Assembly: GCA_003586115.2 (NCBI GenBank)
Contig: QVOM02000112.1
Span: 52,078,212 to 52,142,211 of the forward strand
Length of the DNA: 64,000 bases
Reading direction: 5' to 3'
From: Salvator merianae
Lineage: Eukaryota > Chordata > Lepidosauria > Squamata > Teiidae
In this document: positions 11,969 through 24,868 of the stretch, piece after piece
Layout: the number at the start of each line of letters is the position of its first letter
How positions within the stretch are numbered: the first letter of the stretch is position 1
Translations under genes and position numbers: made by a program
The notes under the pieces: generated by a model
The model's database searches: none
The model's input: only the letters and a program-made list of their open reading frames with translations
What the model was told of the DNA's origin: nothing

Positions 11969-12721
11969 TCTTGCTTCTGCCACTGTGATGAAAAGGGGTA
12001 GAGCTGTTCCCTGGATTCCTCTCTCCTGTTTTCTTGGAACTCCATTTGAAATTTTCCTTTGAAACCACCGATATAACTGTTTCACGGCTTAAAGAAATGA
12101 AACAGAAAGGTAGGGAAGGAGGAGAATAAATGCTTCCCTATACCCACCAATCCCTGCCTGCCTGCCCCAAATGCTGTATTGTCCACCAGCACCTCGCAAG
12201 ATGGCCTTAGGGAAGTCAATGCTGGTAGAGGAAAATCCACATGTTTTCAGCCATCCATGCTACATCACATCTACATGCAACTTTAGTTAAGAAACACTGT
12301 GGAAAAGATACTATGAATGTCTTCCCTCTTTTTTAAAAAAGCAGCTAGTCTCAACTGAGTGAAAAGTCTTCACTCAAAACTGCCATAAACTCATAAGCCA
12401 CATTTTTTCATTCCTTCATCTGCAATATGGTGAGAGCAATATTTAATAGTACTGCCTGTGAAACAGGGTGCAGTGTCCCTCTGATTCATCTGTGTTTTTC
12501 TCTTTTTACCCCTGAACCCCTTATCTCATTTTTCCTCCATCTCATAACACCAACCCTCCTGTTTTGCTTCCTACTCTCCTTCAAGCCTCATAGCCTCCGG
12601 GTCTTCATTTTTCTACTCCTCTTCTTGAATCTTCACAGCATGCAATCCTGTTCCCCCCCAGTCTTCTTCCCCAAGCCTCCAAGCCCCCAATTTCTGCTAC
12701 TCCTAGCTTCCCTTTACATGA

Positions 12722-12890
12722 GAAAACATAAGAGGAGCCCTGCTGGACCAGGCCATGGCCCATCTAGTCCAGCATCCTGTCTCACACGGTGGCTTACCAA
12801 TTGTTTCTGGCCATTCTCAAGCAGAAAACAAAGACAAAACCTTCTCCTGCTGTTGACTCCCTGCAAATGGCTTTTAGAGGCATCCTACAT
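12722..12890 (+). repeat. Interspersed repeat, AGCCCTGCTGG family (copy 1)
   Basis: Begins AACATAAGAGGAGCCCTGCT and includes CATCCTGTCTCACACGGTGG and CTGCAAATGGCTTTTAGAGG. Two more copies lie at 23297-23470 (+) and 40090-40238 (-). It is a common squamate interspersed repeat, probably the 3' end of a LINE or SINE; I cannot assign the family. Confidence 0.72.
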
Positions 12891-13353
12891 CCTACATCCT
12901 CAATTCCCCAGCCTCTAAACCTTCGTCTTCCTTCTTCTCACCTCTTCCAGACACTGGTTCTCACCTCACCTGGCCCCCAAACTTTCATTTCCTACAGCTT
13001 CCAGGCCTCTGCTTTTCTTCCCACAGTACTTGGAGCCTGCAGGCATGCACAGTGGATAGCCTGCCCAGAGATACATGAAACGTAGCTGAATTATATGCCT
13101 ATAGATACATCAGCTTGAGTTCTCTGTAATTATCAACCAGATTGATGGGAGTTGAGGAGATCAAACAGCCAAACACTGGCTGCCTCTGCCATAGAGGATT
13201 ATTACAGAAATCCAAAATACTCTGCGTGTAGATTCTTTAGAACACTTTCTGTCAGTCTATCCATCTATCAGCTCTGGATTGTGCGAGAGAGCTTGAGGGG
13301 AGGAATGAAGTGGAAATTTGCCATTAGACTTTGCCATTAGTAAACAACACTTT

Positions 13354-13766
13354 GGCCATTTCTGCACTTACCTCTTTTATTTTGGATCAGGGTAGGATGC
13401 TTCGAAGGTTGCACCCAGCCCTTAAAGCCAGCACAGAGACTTCAAAGGCCAGGAACTTTCATGTCCAGTCTTCACAGTGGCCAGGAGGGCCTGTTTCAGC
13501 TGTGCACCAACTTCTGGCACCACTTCCAGTGGTGCTTCCTGGTGCGCAGCAGAAACAAGTCCCCCATGTGCTCGCTCATATGCTTGTTGTCGAGGTCTAC
13601 TGGTAAAACAGGCTGCCAGTTTGGGCACGTATATCTCCTCCCTGCTCTGTCCAGTATGGATGGAGCATTCTGGGGGGCGGAACCTGCCCTGTTCTGCATT
13701 ACTGTGCAGAAGAAAGCAGGCTAGACCCCTCTGTGGGCTGGAATACTGGCCTGTGTGGAAAGGGCC
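13354..13766. mobile_element. Non-autonomous DNA transposon, GGCCATTTCTGCAC-end group (413 bp)
   Basis: Left end GGCCATTTCTGCACTTACC; right end, reversed, GGCCCTTTCCACACAGGCC. The same terminal type is seen at 43950-44398 and at the right end near 39321-39339. The interior is GC-rich, with overlapping short open frames on both strands that look fortuitous. Confidence 0.62.
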
Positions 13767-13879
13767 TTTGGTGTGTCATGAAAGAAAGCAATATTAAGGC
13801 ATAGAAGTCTTAAAGTGAATCGCTGCTTCCACTTTCCCCTCACCCCACTGTACTAGCTGCCACCGCTATGCATCTACCC

Positions 13880-14310
13880 ACCTTCTCACATTGACACTGT
13901 TACCCATGTTTCTTCTTTCTCCCATGTCTTTCCAGAATACATGTTGCATATTCTGCCTCAGCCTGCTCCAAGTAGCCCAGCCCATTCACTCACATCCGAG
14001 GCCCACGATGCAGTGGGCCACCATTTTTAGTCAGTCGCAGGCTTTTTTGTTTTTTGTTTTTGCCCAACGTCCAGTCTTCCAAAATGTGTTTGAGCAGCAC
14101 ACCTAAAACTTTAACTGCTTTAGGAATAATACAAAAAAAGAGCTTTCCCACTAAATTTTATCCACTTTTCAGAAAATCCACTTTTGGTTAGACAATGGAA
14201 GGACAATAAAAGATTTGCCACTTTACTGATGTTCTCTTCACTTTGGAAGTTACTCAAAGAGGGTTTACAGCTTTGGTGTATCCAGGACCTAAGATCAGTT
14301 AAAGTACTGT
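13880..14310. repeat. Unassigned interspersed repeat (copy A of pair)
   Basis: Shares an ordered series of blocks with 39595-39965: CC(A/T)(G/T)TAGCCCAG(C/T)CCATT, GATGCAGTG(G/T), GGCCA(C/T)C, TTTTTTGTTTTTTGT, GCCCAGTC-like, ATCCAC(T/A)TTTCAGAA, and a right end reading TGTATC(C/T)AGG. This looks like an old non-autonomous transposon of about 400 bp; the family is unknown. Confidence 0.55.
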
Positions 14311-14720
14311 ATTCTCTCTTTTTCCTTGTCCGCCTCCCAATGCAGGGCCCCTGTCCCGCACAACACCTCTATGATAGTTTTCAAATCAGTTTCTGCCTCT
14401 GGTGTAGGCTGATAAATGCACTGAAGTAGTGATCCTCAGGCTTTGAATCCCAGTGACTGTGACCAAAATACAGCCAAGGGTATTTGGAAATCTTATCCAA
14501 GGCAACTCATAATTTCTCACTCTTTGCTGTTTATCTGCATGGTAGAATTAGAATCTTGAAGCAGAAAGGATTAACGAGATAAGGAGGACACATAGTTATA
14601 TACCAAGGGTGATATCAGGAATTTATAGCATAATTTACTATTCATATCAAAGCAAAGCTTAAGACTCAAAACAATTAGCACCTTTGATTATCGGGGTCAG
14701 AACTTCAAAGTGATTTAGGA

Positions 14721-14725
<5 letters not shown>

Positions 14726-14754
<29 letters not shown>
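14726..14754 (+). repeat. (CT)n microsatellite
   Basis: About 14 uninterrupted CT units. Confidence 0.95.
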
Positions 14755-14757
<3 letters not shown>

Positions 14758-17700
14758 TCAATCTGAAATATAACCATATGGAATTCAGGCCAGGTAGAGT
14801 TACCTATGTAGCATTCCAGCCTGTTGGGAAAAGCATATAAAGGAGAAAGGGAGAGAAGGTGTGGTCTGCAGGCCATTTTTTCTGGCGGTCTGTGGTCACC
14901 CTGGAGCAAGGAGGTAATTGGAGAAAGGAGGTTCAAAAATCAACTGCATCTTCTTAAATTGGTGGATCTTACAAAAGAAGAGATGGCCGAACCAAGTAAT
15001 TTACTGCAGTATAGAGCACATGTTGAATGGCAGGCAGACTTTGAGATATTCAAGTTTTATTATCATGATGCAGTTAGAGGAAGCAGCGATGAGCACACAA
15101 GCTGTTTTTTGTTTTGTTTATTTGGCTCAGATAATAAAATGCCTTTGGTGGTTTGGGGTTTGTTTAGAGTTTACATTCCTTAAGGCAATATTTACAAGGT
15201 GCCTTCATAGTGCAATGAAAGCATTATAAGGGGACAGGATGTGCACAACTCTGCTCCTTCATTGTGCATTGGGTATGTTGGACTAGTGTGATATCCTCAT
15301 GGACCTGCACTTGTGCAGCTGTCATACTGGTATAAGCACTCCTTCGATTCCTTGAATTGGAGAGCAGAAATAAGCATTCCAACTAGCTATGAAATGTGAT
15401 GCAGCCAGAGTCAAAGCACGAATGCAATACTCAACAAAGATAAATGACACGCGAAGTACATTCAACCCACAGAATTATTTATACACTTGCAGGCAAAGGC
15501 AGCTGACCCATAAGGGCAAAGAGGGCAGCCCCCACCACACTCAGTAGGTCAAATCTGAGTCTGTTTTTTGTTTCTCCTTCACACAGAGTCATAGATCCCT
15601 AATAGCACTTCTATGCAACATCAAAAGGATCCCCCCCAAAAAAGGTAGCAACTTGCATCTTGCATCAGTGCATGATTGGTTGATGTAATGGGCAAAACCA
15701 AAAAAGGAAATGCCATCTCACCCCCCACCCCGAATGCTCACACCAGCCCCTACAAACCTGTATTAAGATCCTCTGTCATCTCCCACTGGTAGCCCTTCTC
15801 TCCCTCAATGGTCCTCAAAAGAGCCACCATGCCTGAGAGCAGATAGAACAAGTTAGTAAGCTCCTGCCTCAGCAGTGACTTTTTCTCAGTTGTCACCAGA
15901 AGAGCAGTCTTGCTTGAGGAGAGTGGAGGAGAAAGAGCAAGCTGGGAAATCCTCCATCAGCTCCCGGAGGGTGGCCTGATCTCATGGAGAGTGAATGTGT
16001 TTTTATGTGTAGTAGCTGTAGTTTGTTTGTGATGTAAATCAGTCTAGGACTGCAGGGTGAAAAGTGGTAAACAAATGGAAATATTAAACAAACAAGAAAC
16101 AGATGAAGGAAATGGATGCACCTTCCATGTAGCAAAAAGCATTCTGCATAAAATGTGGATTTCATGGGAAATACTTCACAACTACTTCAAATGTATGGGG
16201 TCATGACTATTAATGGATTTCACATAGGAATCTGACTGGTTGCTATGAGAACACCTTGTTGGAGTAGATGCGCAGCTGCATAGCTTATTGCTATCATCAG
16301 AACCTTGGAACCTGAACTGAATGGTGCAAAGAGAACATTTTCAGCAATAGAATGTGCATCTAGGTCAGGCTCCCATTCCAAGAAATAGAAATTGTAGCAC
16401 AGCACCCCGCAAGGGCCACTGACTCCAAATATTCACCCCTGCTTGTTGTTTTTGTGCCACAGTCTAATCCTGTCAGCCAAGTGCAGGAAGGTGACACTTG
16501 AGCTGTAAAGTCTTCTCACACTGAACAACTGTGAGATTGGCTTCATATTGTGAGTGGCCAAACTGAATATGCGATGGATTCCACGTCCACTCTAGTGTCT
16601 TTGGTTCCACCAAAGTCCTCATTCATCTCCAGTGTCTTTGATTATCTCAAAGTCTATCACTGTATCCTTCCTTTAAGAGCTGAACTCTGGTCTGTCCTGG
16701 TAAGAAACTGAACTTTGATTGCTGTGGGGTTGGGTTCCAGAATTCTGTGGGCTGGAAATCACTCCAAAGACAAGAGTGCTCTCCTTCCGTACAGGCTTGT
16801 TGCATGTTCCTGGATCTTCCATGTTCTATCGCCACAAACAGCCAAGGGCTAACTCGGAGCCAGATGGCTAATCAGATTTATTTGACATCCTATGAGGCTG
16901 AGCCATGGGGGCAAGCAAGACTGATTATTGTACTGAGTTCTGAAAGCCTATACTTCACCAATATCGAAAAGGTGAGGAGTTAGCCAGAGTGTTGGTGGTT
17001 CTGCCTTCGCCATAAGCCTGTCTTTCCAAGTATTGTGATTCTCCTGCCAACTTCTGCGTGCGTATGCATGCTTGTGCCTTGATACATTTGCTAATGACTC
17101 AGAGTCTTCTCTGAGCAAGAGAAACCCTTGAGAAATCTCTCATTTCCTGAAGCTTGTTGCCCCTCCTCCCCTCTTCATTGAGCTTCTTCTCAATCCCTAC
17201 TTCTCTCCTGCTACTGTCCTTTTAAAAACACCTTCTAATTAAAGAAACTCTTCCTGTAGGGAAAAAGGGAGATTGTGGCTTGGTGCAGTCACCCCAATTC
17301 ATTCTGAAGGCACACTTGATAGTGTGTGTGGGGAACGCTTGATGGGTTCAAACTGAGGGAATCATGGGGAAGAGTTCATTGAATTGGGGTACTCTGACCC
17401 ACAGCACCTCCTCCTCCTAGATGCTAAAGTGTAGAATTCTACCAACGCATGCTTAGCAATCAAATTTTGATGGTAACGAAAATCTCCACGCAGCAAACCT
17501 TGTTGATTCTCCTTCTTTCACTTCCTTGTTCACCCTATCGAGTGTTCCATTGCCCAGCTTCAAACCTAAGAATTCATGCCACACAGTTAACTGGAGTTAA
17601 AAGTAACTCTGAGCCTCCAGCTGACAAGAAAACCTTGTGTTCTAGCCATTGCCAGAGTTATTTCTCCTCTCCATACATGTAACGTGTTACCAAGTCCCTC

Positions 17701-18779
17701 CCTCTTTCACTGAGTTGAGTTACCGGCTACCGGTTTACTAATTTGCCCCAACTTGAAAGTGTTTTATCGTTGCTGTGTGCACGTTACTATTGCCATTTAT
17801 GTAGTTGTCACTTTCATTGTAATAAACTTATTTCCTGGCTTGCATTTTACATTTTCAGTAAACTTTTGTACCAAGATCAGTCAGGTGTTTCTCCTCCCTT
17901 GGCACTGGTGCTACACTGTTATCAGTAAAACCAAACTCATAGTCCTTAAGATTCTGCACATACATGGCAACAGTGCTTAACACGTGTATACAGCAGTTCC
18001 CGTAACAACACTTCCTAGGGCCCATTTATATTTGCCACAATAGAATGGGGGAAAGGCACAAAGGCAGCCTTGTTGGTTACAATACAATGCATTAGATTTT
18101 CGCTATTGAGTCTAACTGAATATTATACTGGCTGAGATGTGAATTCTTGCATGCAGTTTGCATTGATGTTGCCCAAACAGCATCTAGTGAAATGTAACTG
18201 CCAAGCAATGTTTGTGTATCTGTTAGGCAAACAGTGGGCAATGAAGCATGATTGTCTTTCTTGTTCTGAAAAGGTTAAGTATAAAGAGGCCCTTATGTCC
18301 TCATATTTCTTCTCCCATAATATTGATGGTATGATTTTTGTATACACCCAGCCTAAATGTACAATATTGTCAGATGTCTTAGAGGAAATTATACCTTAAT
18401 CCCTCAGGGTAATCTGTCTTCAGGCAATTGTAACAAAATGTCCAGTTGAGAGACACTGAGTGACTTGTGACTGATCCTAGCTATCCATGCAAGAAAAATG
18501 AAGGCTTCCAAAGCTCTGTTAGTGTAGTGGCAGAAAGTTTATAATATCCCCACTTCTGGATAGACCATGTGATTAGATGCTAAGGTTCAGCAAATAAGAA
18601 AGGATGGAAGATTCGGAGAGTGCAATCCTACTTAGCCAAAATACTTAGCCAAGATTCAGTTCTCACAGGGCAGCCTAAACAATCTTAGGCTGTGTCTCCA
18701 CTACATCTTAGACACCTTTTCCATGCTCCAAATGGAAAGACCAATTTGATGGGCAGTAAACCTCAAAATTAAGGAAACC
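14755..18779. other. Intergenic stretch without recognised features
   Basis: No exon-like or repeat pattern that I can support. A 119-codon frame at 14824-15183 lacks a known domain and overlaps a 103-codon frame in another phase. Confidence 0.55.
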
Positions 18780-19050
18780 AGGTTGAAAATTCTTCACAGT
18801 AGGTTTTTAATTCCTATTAAAATAGAACTTATTAATAAAACATTAACAACCAAATGTTGGAGGAATTGTCAAAATAAGGGCACAATCTTCCATACATGGT
18901 GGACATGTCCCAAGATAAATAAGTAAAAAAAAAAATTGGAAACACTATAAACATGCAAATGGACCTGAACTCATTATTACCCTTGATGGAGAATACTGTG
19001 AGAAGTGGTATAGACAATACTGTCAGTAGAAGTGAAAGAATGAATGGGAG
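18780..19050 (+). mobile_element. L1 LINE fragment (ORF2 C-terminal region)
   Basis: Translated from about 18850, it reads CWRNCQNKGTIFHTWWTCPK, which fits the L1 ORF2 C-terminal zinc-knuckle-like motif (C-x-x-C, H-x-WW-x-C). Further degraded L1-like sequence follows to about 19050. Non-functional and short. It is the clearest sign of the L1 clade in the window. Confidence 0.7.
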
Positions 19051-19810
19051 TGAAACATGTGTTATTTAAGTAATATTCCAGCATTGTAATGTCTCTAAGT
19101 GAGAATAATTTCTGTGCACATTAAATTGAAAGCAGCTTAGAGCTTAGTGTTTTCATCCTTCCTCCACTTCACATTAAAGGCTAGAAAATGCATTTTGGAA
19201 GCACATTTCCTGGCCTTTAATGTGCATTAAGGCATTAGCATTTGGAAGCTGCTACCTCTAAGATCATTTTGAGCCAGTTTTCTTTACTGTGTGCGGATGC
19301 AGACTTTGAGGGAAAGTCGCCCTTCATAATAGACGAGAAATGGGATACTTAACTTATTGGGGGATATAGTATGCGTATACCACTACTAATCTTAAGATGC
19401 CAAAGTGATTTTACAACACTAAGAATATATACACACACTAACCCCTCCAACCCCAGCACCTTCAATTCATTAAAATAATCTAGATTAATATCAAGAAAAT
19501 AAATATTAAATCAAGAAAAATATGGACTCACAATTCAAAGAGGACAATACATTGTAGATGTGGTCAAACAACTGTGGCTTCCTATTTCATTCAGGATGAT
19601 GTCATACTGGCAATGCAGAAAATTTGCATAAAAGCTGCACTGAACCCTGAAAAAAAACCTCAGTCTCTTTCTGCACTAGACCATATATTCCAGATTACTC
19701 CCACCTGTCACCCAGCTGTAGTCTGCACTAGCATGATGGCAGATCCCTTTTCCAGGATATAATCTGGAATGCGGTCCAGTGTAGAAAGGGCATCGGATTC
19801 AAACACAGCC

Positions 19811-19965
19811 ATTTATTTATTTATTTATTTCAAACATTTCTATATGGCTTCCCATACAAAAAGAAAAAAACAAACTCAAAGCAGTTTACCTCCACCGCAA
19901 AACAAAAACAAGGACAAAAATATTTTAAATGACACAAGCAATTAAAAACACAAATCCTCCATTTT
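19811..19965 (-). mobile_element. L2-type LINE 3' tail, reverse
   Basis: Starts with (ATTT)n at 19811-19830, then CTATATGGCTTCCCATACAA and CAAAGCAGTTTACCTC, the reverse of an L2 3' terminus (a box similar to GTAAACTGCTTTG, then an (AAAT)n tail). Confidence 0.6.
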
Positions 19966-21810
19966 CAGTCTGGTCTGCAAGAAAAGTAAAATAGTGAGAT
20001 TGTATTTTCTCTCTGCAGAGACAAACATTGCAACACAATCCGTGTTGCAAGACTTTCTTGATTTTAACCATTAATGTCATAATGAGAGAGCTTAGCATTT
20101 TAAAACAGAGGTTCAGGAGTCACCTTGGCTGTGCATGTACAAGTAACCCTTTTGTATAGAATACTAAAATAACATTTATGGGAGTTGTCTGATAGAGTAG
20201 CAATTTCATTTTGTTTTAACTTATAATTAACTTTTATGGGCTATCATATTTTTTGACTGTTTGAATTTACTTCATTTATTAATCGGAGTCTTTCATTTCT
20301 TTGCCCCTGCCAGAAAAATCCTGTCCTTACTACATGTAGCATTTTGCTTAGTCTTCTTCTGCATACCTTTTCAAGCTACAACTTCTGTTCTGATTTTTAT
20401 TACATTCACATAACATGCTCCAAACTTGGTTAGCAAGCTAGTCTCATTCGGGGGCAGGGGGGTGAAATGAAACAATGGGCAAGATAAAATAGGAATAGTG
20501 GTGCGTCTCCCTCAAAATTGTTCTAAATGATTTTTCATTATGAAAACTGTTATTTTTCTGCATATCTTTCACTTTCTAGGGGATCTTTCTTCCTATGCAG
20601 ATTAAGCAGATTTTGCACTTATACTTGCTTGGTCCTTTCTGACACTTTTCCTCAGAAGTGGTACTTTCAAACTGCTGACTTAAGACAGTTCAGAATTCTG
20701 AATTTTTTTTACACTGATGACTTTGGTAAATTGTGAGTTCTGGCACTGCTGATTTTGCTCAGAGAGTTTAGGGCACTTGGAATGCAATAATTCCTATAGT
20801 TTTTGGAAATGTTAGCCACAAATTTACATCTTTTTTCACATTCTTTTTTATGAATTTTCAGACATGACTCCCTGCAAGTCCTGTTTCCCATAGGCAAAAT
20901 AATTTAATATTGGTGAATTTAAAATTCACAAGGTTTTCTAGGGACCAAACCTTTGCAGGTAATGAGGGACTGTTCTAATTTAAAAGATATATGCTATTTT
21001 TCAGGGTAAACAATAAATAAATAAACTTTGCTCTCTTAAAGGCTTGTTTTGGACTGCGGAACTCTTTAAGTTTTCCTTGCAACCAGGTATTTTTGCTTAT
21101 TAAAAACTTCATGAAGATTACACGTAGTTAACCTGTTGTTTGGCGGATGATTATATTTGAAACCCTCTGCTGTAGCGTAAAGGTCTTGCTAGCTGAATAG
21201 ATATTGCTTTCTAAAATGGTTTAAGGCCAGAAAAGACAGCAGTCACAAATTCTTTCAGAGACATACAAAGCAGTGTTCCCTGAGGCGTACTCTTATGTAT
21301 ATAAAAATATGATAAATTTTCTGTATAAGAATATAAAAAGCAATGTGGTGTATGCTAAACTCATTTGTGCCTGCCTACTCATCTTGCTGCTACTGTTGGA
21401 GGTTGCTTTCATTGCTCCACGACAGGCCTCCAACTCCAGCAGGACTGAGGTGGTTTCTCACCCTCACTTTCTCTGCTCAGTTGTGCACAAATGGCTCAGA
21501 ACCAGATTATGCAAAGGAGGGCTGCACATTACATTCATTTTTGTTGTTGTTTTGTTAGCATCATGTTTCCCCTCTCATTTTTATGACAGCAAGGAGTCTC
21601 ACAGCTGGAAGTGGAATAGGTCTTTCTCAGCTACGTTCACACACAGCAAAAGAAAAGCGTCACAAAAGGTCCCTGTGTCCTCTTTCTGTCTCTAGCCTAG
21701 AATGTTCATGAGAGGGGGGAGGAACAGAGTGGTATATGAATGATCCCACCTGCAAACTTTCTCTAACTTGTCTCAGAGGGACTTTGTTTTTACTGCATGC
21801 AAACACAGAC
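19966..21810. other. Intergenic stretch without recognised features
   Basis: AT-rich. The 140-codon frame at 21273-21695 has a hydrophobic leucine-rich segment but no recognised domain or gene context, so I do not call it a gene. Confidence 0.55.
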
Positions 21811-22250
21811 TGATGCTGCCTCCAGACATCAAGAGGAAATTGTGGGATCTTCTTTCAATCCCATAATCACCTGTCAAAAGGCAGGAGTCAATCTCAGGAA
21901 AATACCGGGCTCACACCTCTTCTGCCATCTGTATCCATATGTTAGCAAGCACCTGACCTCTTTCCTTTGGTTTTTTCCCCCATGCTTGCCAACATCCAGG
22001 TATTTTGTCAGTGTAGCAATTATACAAACAGAGGGCCTGATGGAAATTAACACTCTAGTGAGCAATTGGATGCTCATTAGAGAAGTGCTTCTGCATTTCG
22101 CAGAGGCCCTAGTGATTGGAAGCAGCTATAGGCACTCCCAATCACTACTAGTTGTGAAGCACAAAATTGTGCCCCACAGCTGTATCAGAAGCAGCTGTAC
22201 TGCTCCCAATATGAAGCCATACTGCTCCCAGTACAACTACTGCAGTTGAC
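21811..22250. mobile_element. Possible Harbinger-like non-autonomous element, degraded
   Basis: The left end GATGCTGCCTCCAGACATCA resembles the MITE terminus at 9334. Inside, CCAACATCCAGGTATTTTGT resembles the reverse complement of the region near 47340-47365. The right edge was not found, so this is a weak call. Confidence 0.3.
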
Positions 22251-22450
22251 ATGGCAATGCCTAGATGTTTCCCCGACAGCTGTCATGGCGGGGCAGTCAG
22301 CATTTGCACTGCTAGTGCTGGAAGCCCATTTCCAGGATGTTCCAGCCCTTGCAATGCGGATGGCCATTGCACCACAGGAACTGTTCCACCTTGGATGTTC
22401 AGATACGAACATTCCAAGACAGAAAATTAGAAAAGACCCAGACAGCAGAT

Positions 22451-23296
22451 GAGGTAAGAGAAGTGACATGATGAGAAATCTGGCATTTCTGTCATATTCA
22501 GGATATTGCTTCCATATCTTGGCAGTATACTGGAACTGCCACTTATATGTTTTTACCTGTGTGTAGAGGTACCGTGAGAAGATCTACTTTTTGGAATCCA
22601 AGCTCATTTAAATAAACAAATAACCCCTCCTTCTGTACATGGTACACTAACTTCTAATTTCTTTTAACTTCTAGATTATTACAGTACTTCTTATTTACAT
22701 ATCTTGGGAAATACTAATGAACTTTTAATAAAGGCAGATTGCGTGTGTTGTATTAATGGTCTCTTAGGAAATGCCTGAGACTCTTATGCTTCTGAACATT
22801 AAAATTTATATCCTGCTTCCAAAAGGAAGACAATAAACTGCATATATTATGTATCTCTTTTGAAAACAAAAGCATGCAGTAAAACTGCCATATCTTGTTG
22901 CAAAGATACTGATGATGAACTTTTCTGATACATTCCAGGGGCCTGAAAAGCACTTCCCCAGCAACAAGCTACAGCAATGTATGAAAAATACATAGTGAAC
23001 TAGGCTTCCTAAAATAGCAGATGCTATACTTTCTCCCAAGCTAGTTAAAAGTTGTAGGTCTATCTGCTTTAGCAGAAACAAGTTACAGAACTAAAGGAAG
23101 TTCTTCCAAACCACTGGAAAACTGTAATGAATTCAACAATACCAAATTATATTGGTGCTGTAGGGGAACAACATGAGATCCTATTCATCAGAGCTCAGTC
23201 TAGGCTGTGTTACTGTCCATGCTACCATTACAGAATTCAATTGTCAAGGCACTACTTATGCACATGTGATACTTTTATCCCAATTCACTTAAATAA
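22451..23296. other. Intergenic stretch without recognised features
   Basis: Nothing supported apart from low-complexity AT-rich words. Confidence 0.55.
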
Positions 23297-23470
23297 GAAC
23301 ATAAGGGAAGCCCTGCTGGATCAGGCCACAGCTCACCTAGTTAAGCATCCTGTCTCACACAGTGGTCTGCCATTTGCTTCTGGCATTCTCAAGCAGAAGG
23401 CAAGGCAAAACCTTCACCTGCTCTCAACTCCTTGCAAATGGCCTCTAGAGGTAGTCTCTGAAGGGATTTA
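23297..23470 (+). repeat. Interspersed repeat, AGCCCTGCTGG family (copy 2)
   Basis: AACATAAGGGAAGCCCTGCT, CATCCTGTCTCACACAGTGG, CATTCTCAAGCAGAAGGCAA and CTTGCAAATGGCCTCTAGAG match the copy at 12722-12890 across its length. Confidence 0.75.
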
Positions 23471-24713
23471 GACTGAGTGACTACATACTAAAATGATATC
23501 AAAATTTTCATAGGTGCTACCTACTGCTAGAATATGAAGTAGCATAACCATACATCTCAAATTCATTATGTGCTCTGGTTCATTGCATGGTTCTATTCCC
23601 CAAGGCTTCTGTGATTCCCGATACATAAAGAGCACACCTTCTCTTCTTGAATATAATCATTCTGCTGCTTAATTAAAGGTAACATTTGCTTTTGATGCAG
23701 TAGCATCATGTTATTAGTCTGTGACTGATTTTTGGACTGGACTAACCTTCTAAACTAAATCTATATATGCAGATTATTTTTTCAAATGCCTTCAACAAAT
23801 GCTTGTGCATATGATACTTCTGTTTTTGCTTAACTTTGTTTCTCAGGGCATTCTTTCCCTTTAGTTTTCATTTTCTCCACAAATTATTAAGGAGTTTCTT
23901 CCTTCATCAGAAATCCACAGCAAGAATTTATTTTACTTCTTCAGTTAGATTTCAGCTGTTGTAATGAACTTGGGATCCTTGCCATTTATTTGTTTATGCC
24001 TACTTGTTTCAGCATGCCTTGAGAAAACCCCAGCATAACTCCAGGAAACTCTCAAGGCTCACACAGAACTAATCATATGGAAGAAATTTCATAAAATTTC
24101 AGCAAGAGGTGGAAAACGCCTGTATTGACTATCAGTTTGGGGAAAGAGTTTTTAACAGCCAAATCACATCAAAGCAGGAGATGGGCTGATGGGGAAATCC
24201 ATGAAGCAGCCAGAAAGTACCACTTTTATTTTTCTTAAGCTTCTTCTTGCAGAGGCAAGATCTCTAGCTAGGAGAAATTATGAAGGAAAAGCCAGAAAGC
24301 CCCTCTGAGTATATCCTACTAGAAAAATGCTAAGACATGTCAGGATTTTCAATTCTCCTCCCTGAATGTAATTCTCAAAGCTGGGCATGCATTTTGGAGC
24401 TTTGTGGCAATTGTCTGTGATTATTACATTCTGAAAATGGAGTTACTTACTAAATAGCCTTCCCTAACAACAGGAAGACCAGCCTAGGATTGCGCTGAGA
24501 GTTTGAATTTACCTTTCAATGTACAACAGAAAACATTTTGTTTACTAGAACATTTTTGTTATACTTTTCTTGCTTTATTTTTTTTTAAACTTGCTTGTCA
24601 AATTTGGGAAGGAAAGGGTGAATTCCTACCCTGAAGTTACAAGTTTTTGAAGACCTGGACTAAAAAGGTCACACTATCAGTAATTCAGTAATTCCAAGAA
24701 AAGCAATTTTGTA
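23471..24713. other. Intergenic stretch without recognised features
   Basis: No coding or repeat signal that I can support. Confidence 0.55.
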
Positions 24714-24868
24714 TGATTCCGCACTGGCTGGTACACCAGGCCAGCAAGCATACTAGGAGTCTCCCTTCTGCACACATCCTCATGAACTGCTCTTAGACCA
24801 TACCACTGTGTGAAAAGGAGTCTCCCAGAATGCTTCCTGGTCCAGTATATTGGCCAGTGCAGAAACAC
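24714..24868. mobile_element. MITE with 55-bp inverted repeats (about 153 bp)
   Basis: Left arm GATTCCGCACTGGCTGGTAC continues to AGCAAGCATACTAGGAGTCT. The right arm, reversed, reads GTTTCTGCACTGGCCAATAT and then AGGAAGCATTCTGGGAGACT. The arms pair for about 55 bp. A related half-copy sits at 27471-27540. Superfamily not determined. Confidence 0.72.

Noticed and set aside
12427..12918. 163-codon frame rich in Phe, Leu, Ser and Pro
   Set aside because: Arises from a C/T-rich stretch, continues into the AGCCCTGCTGG interspersed repeat, and has no domain or partner exon.
21273..21695. 140-codon frame with a hydrophobic segment
   Set aside because: No similarity I recognise, no splice context, AT-rich intergenic location. 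Length is compatible with chance.
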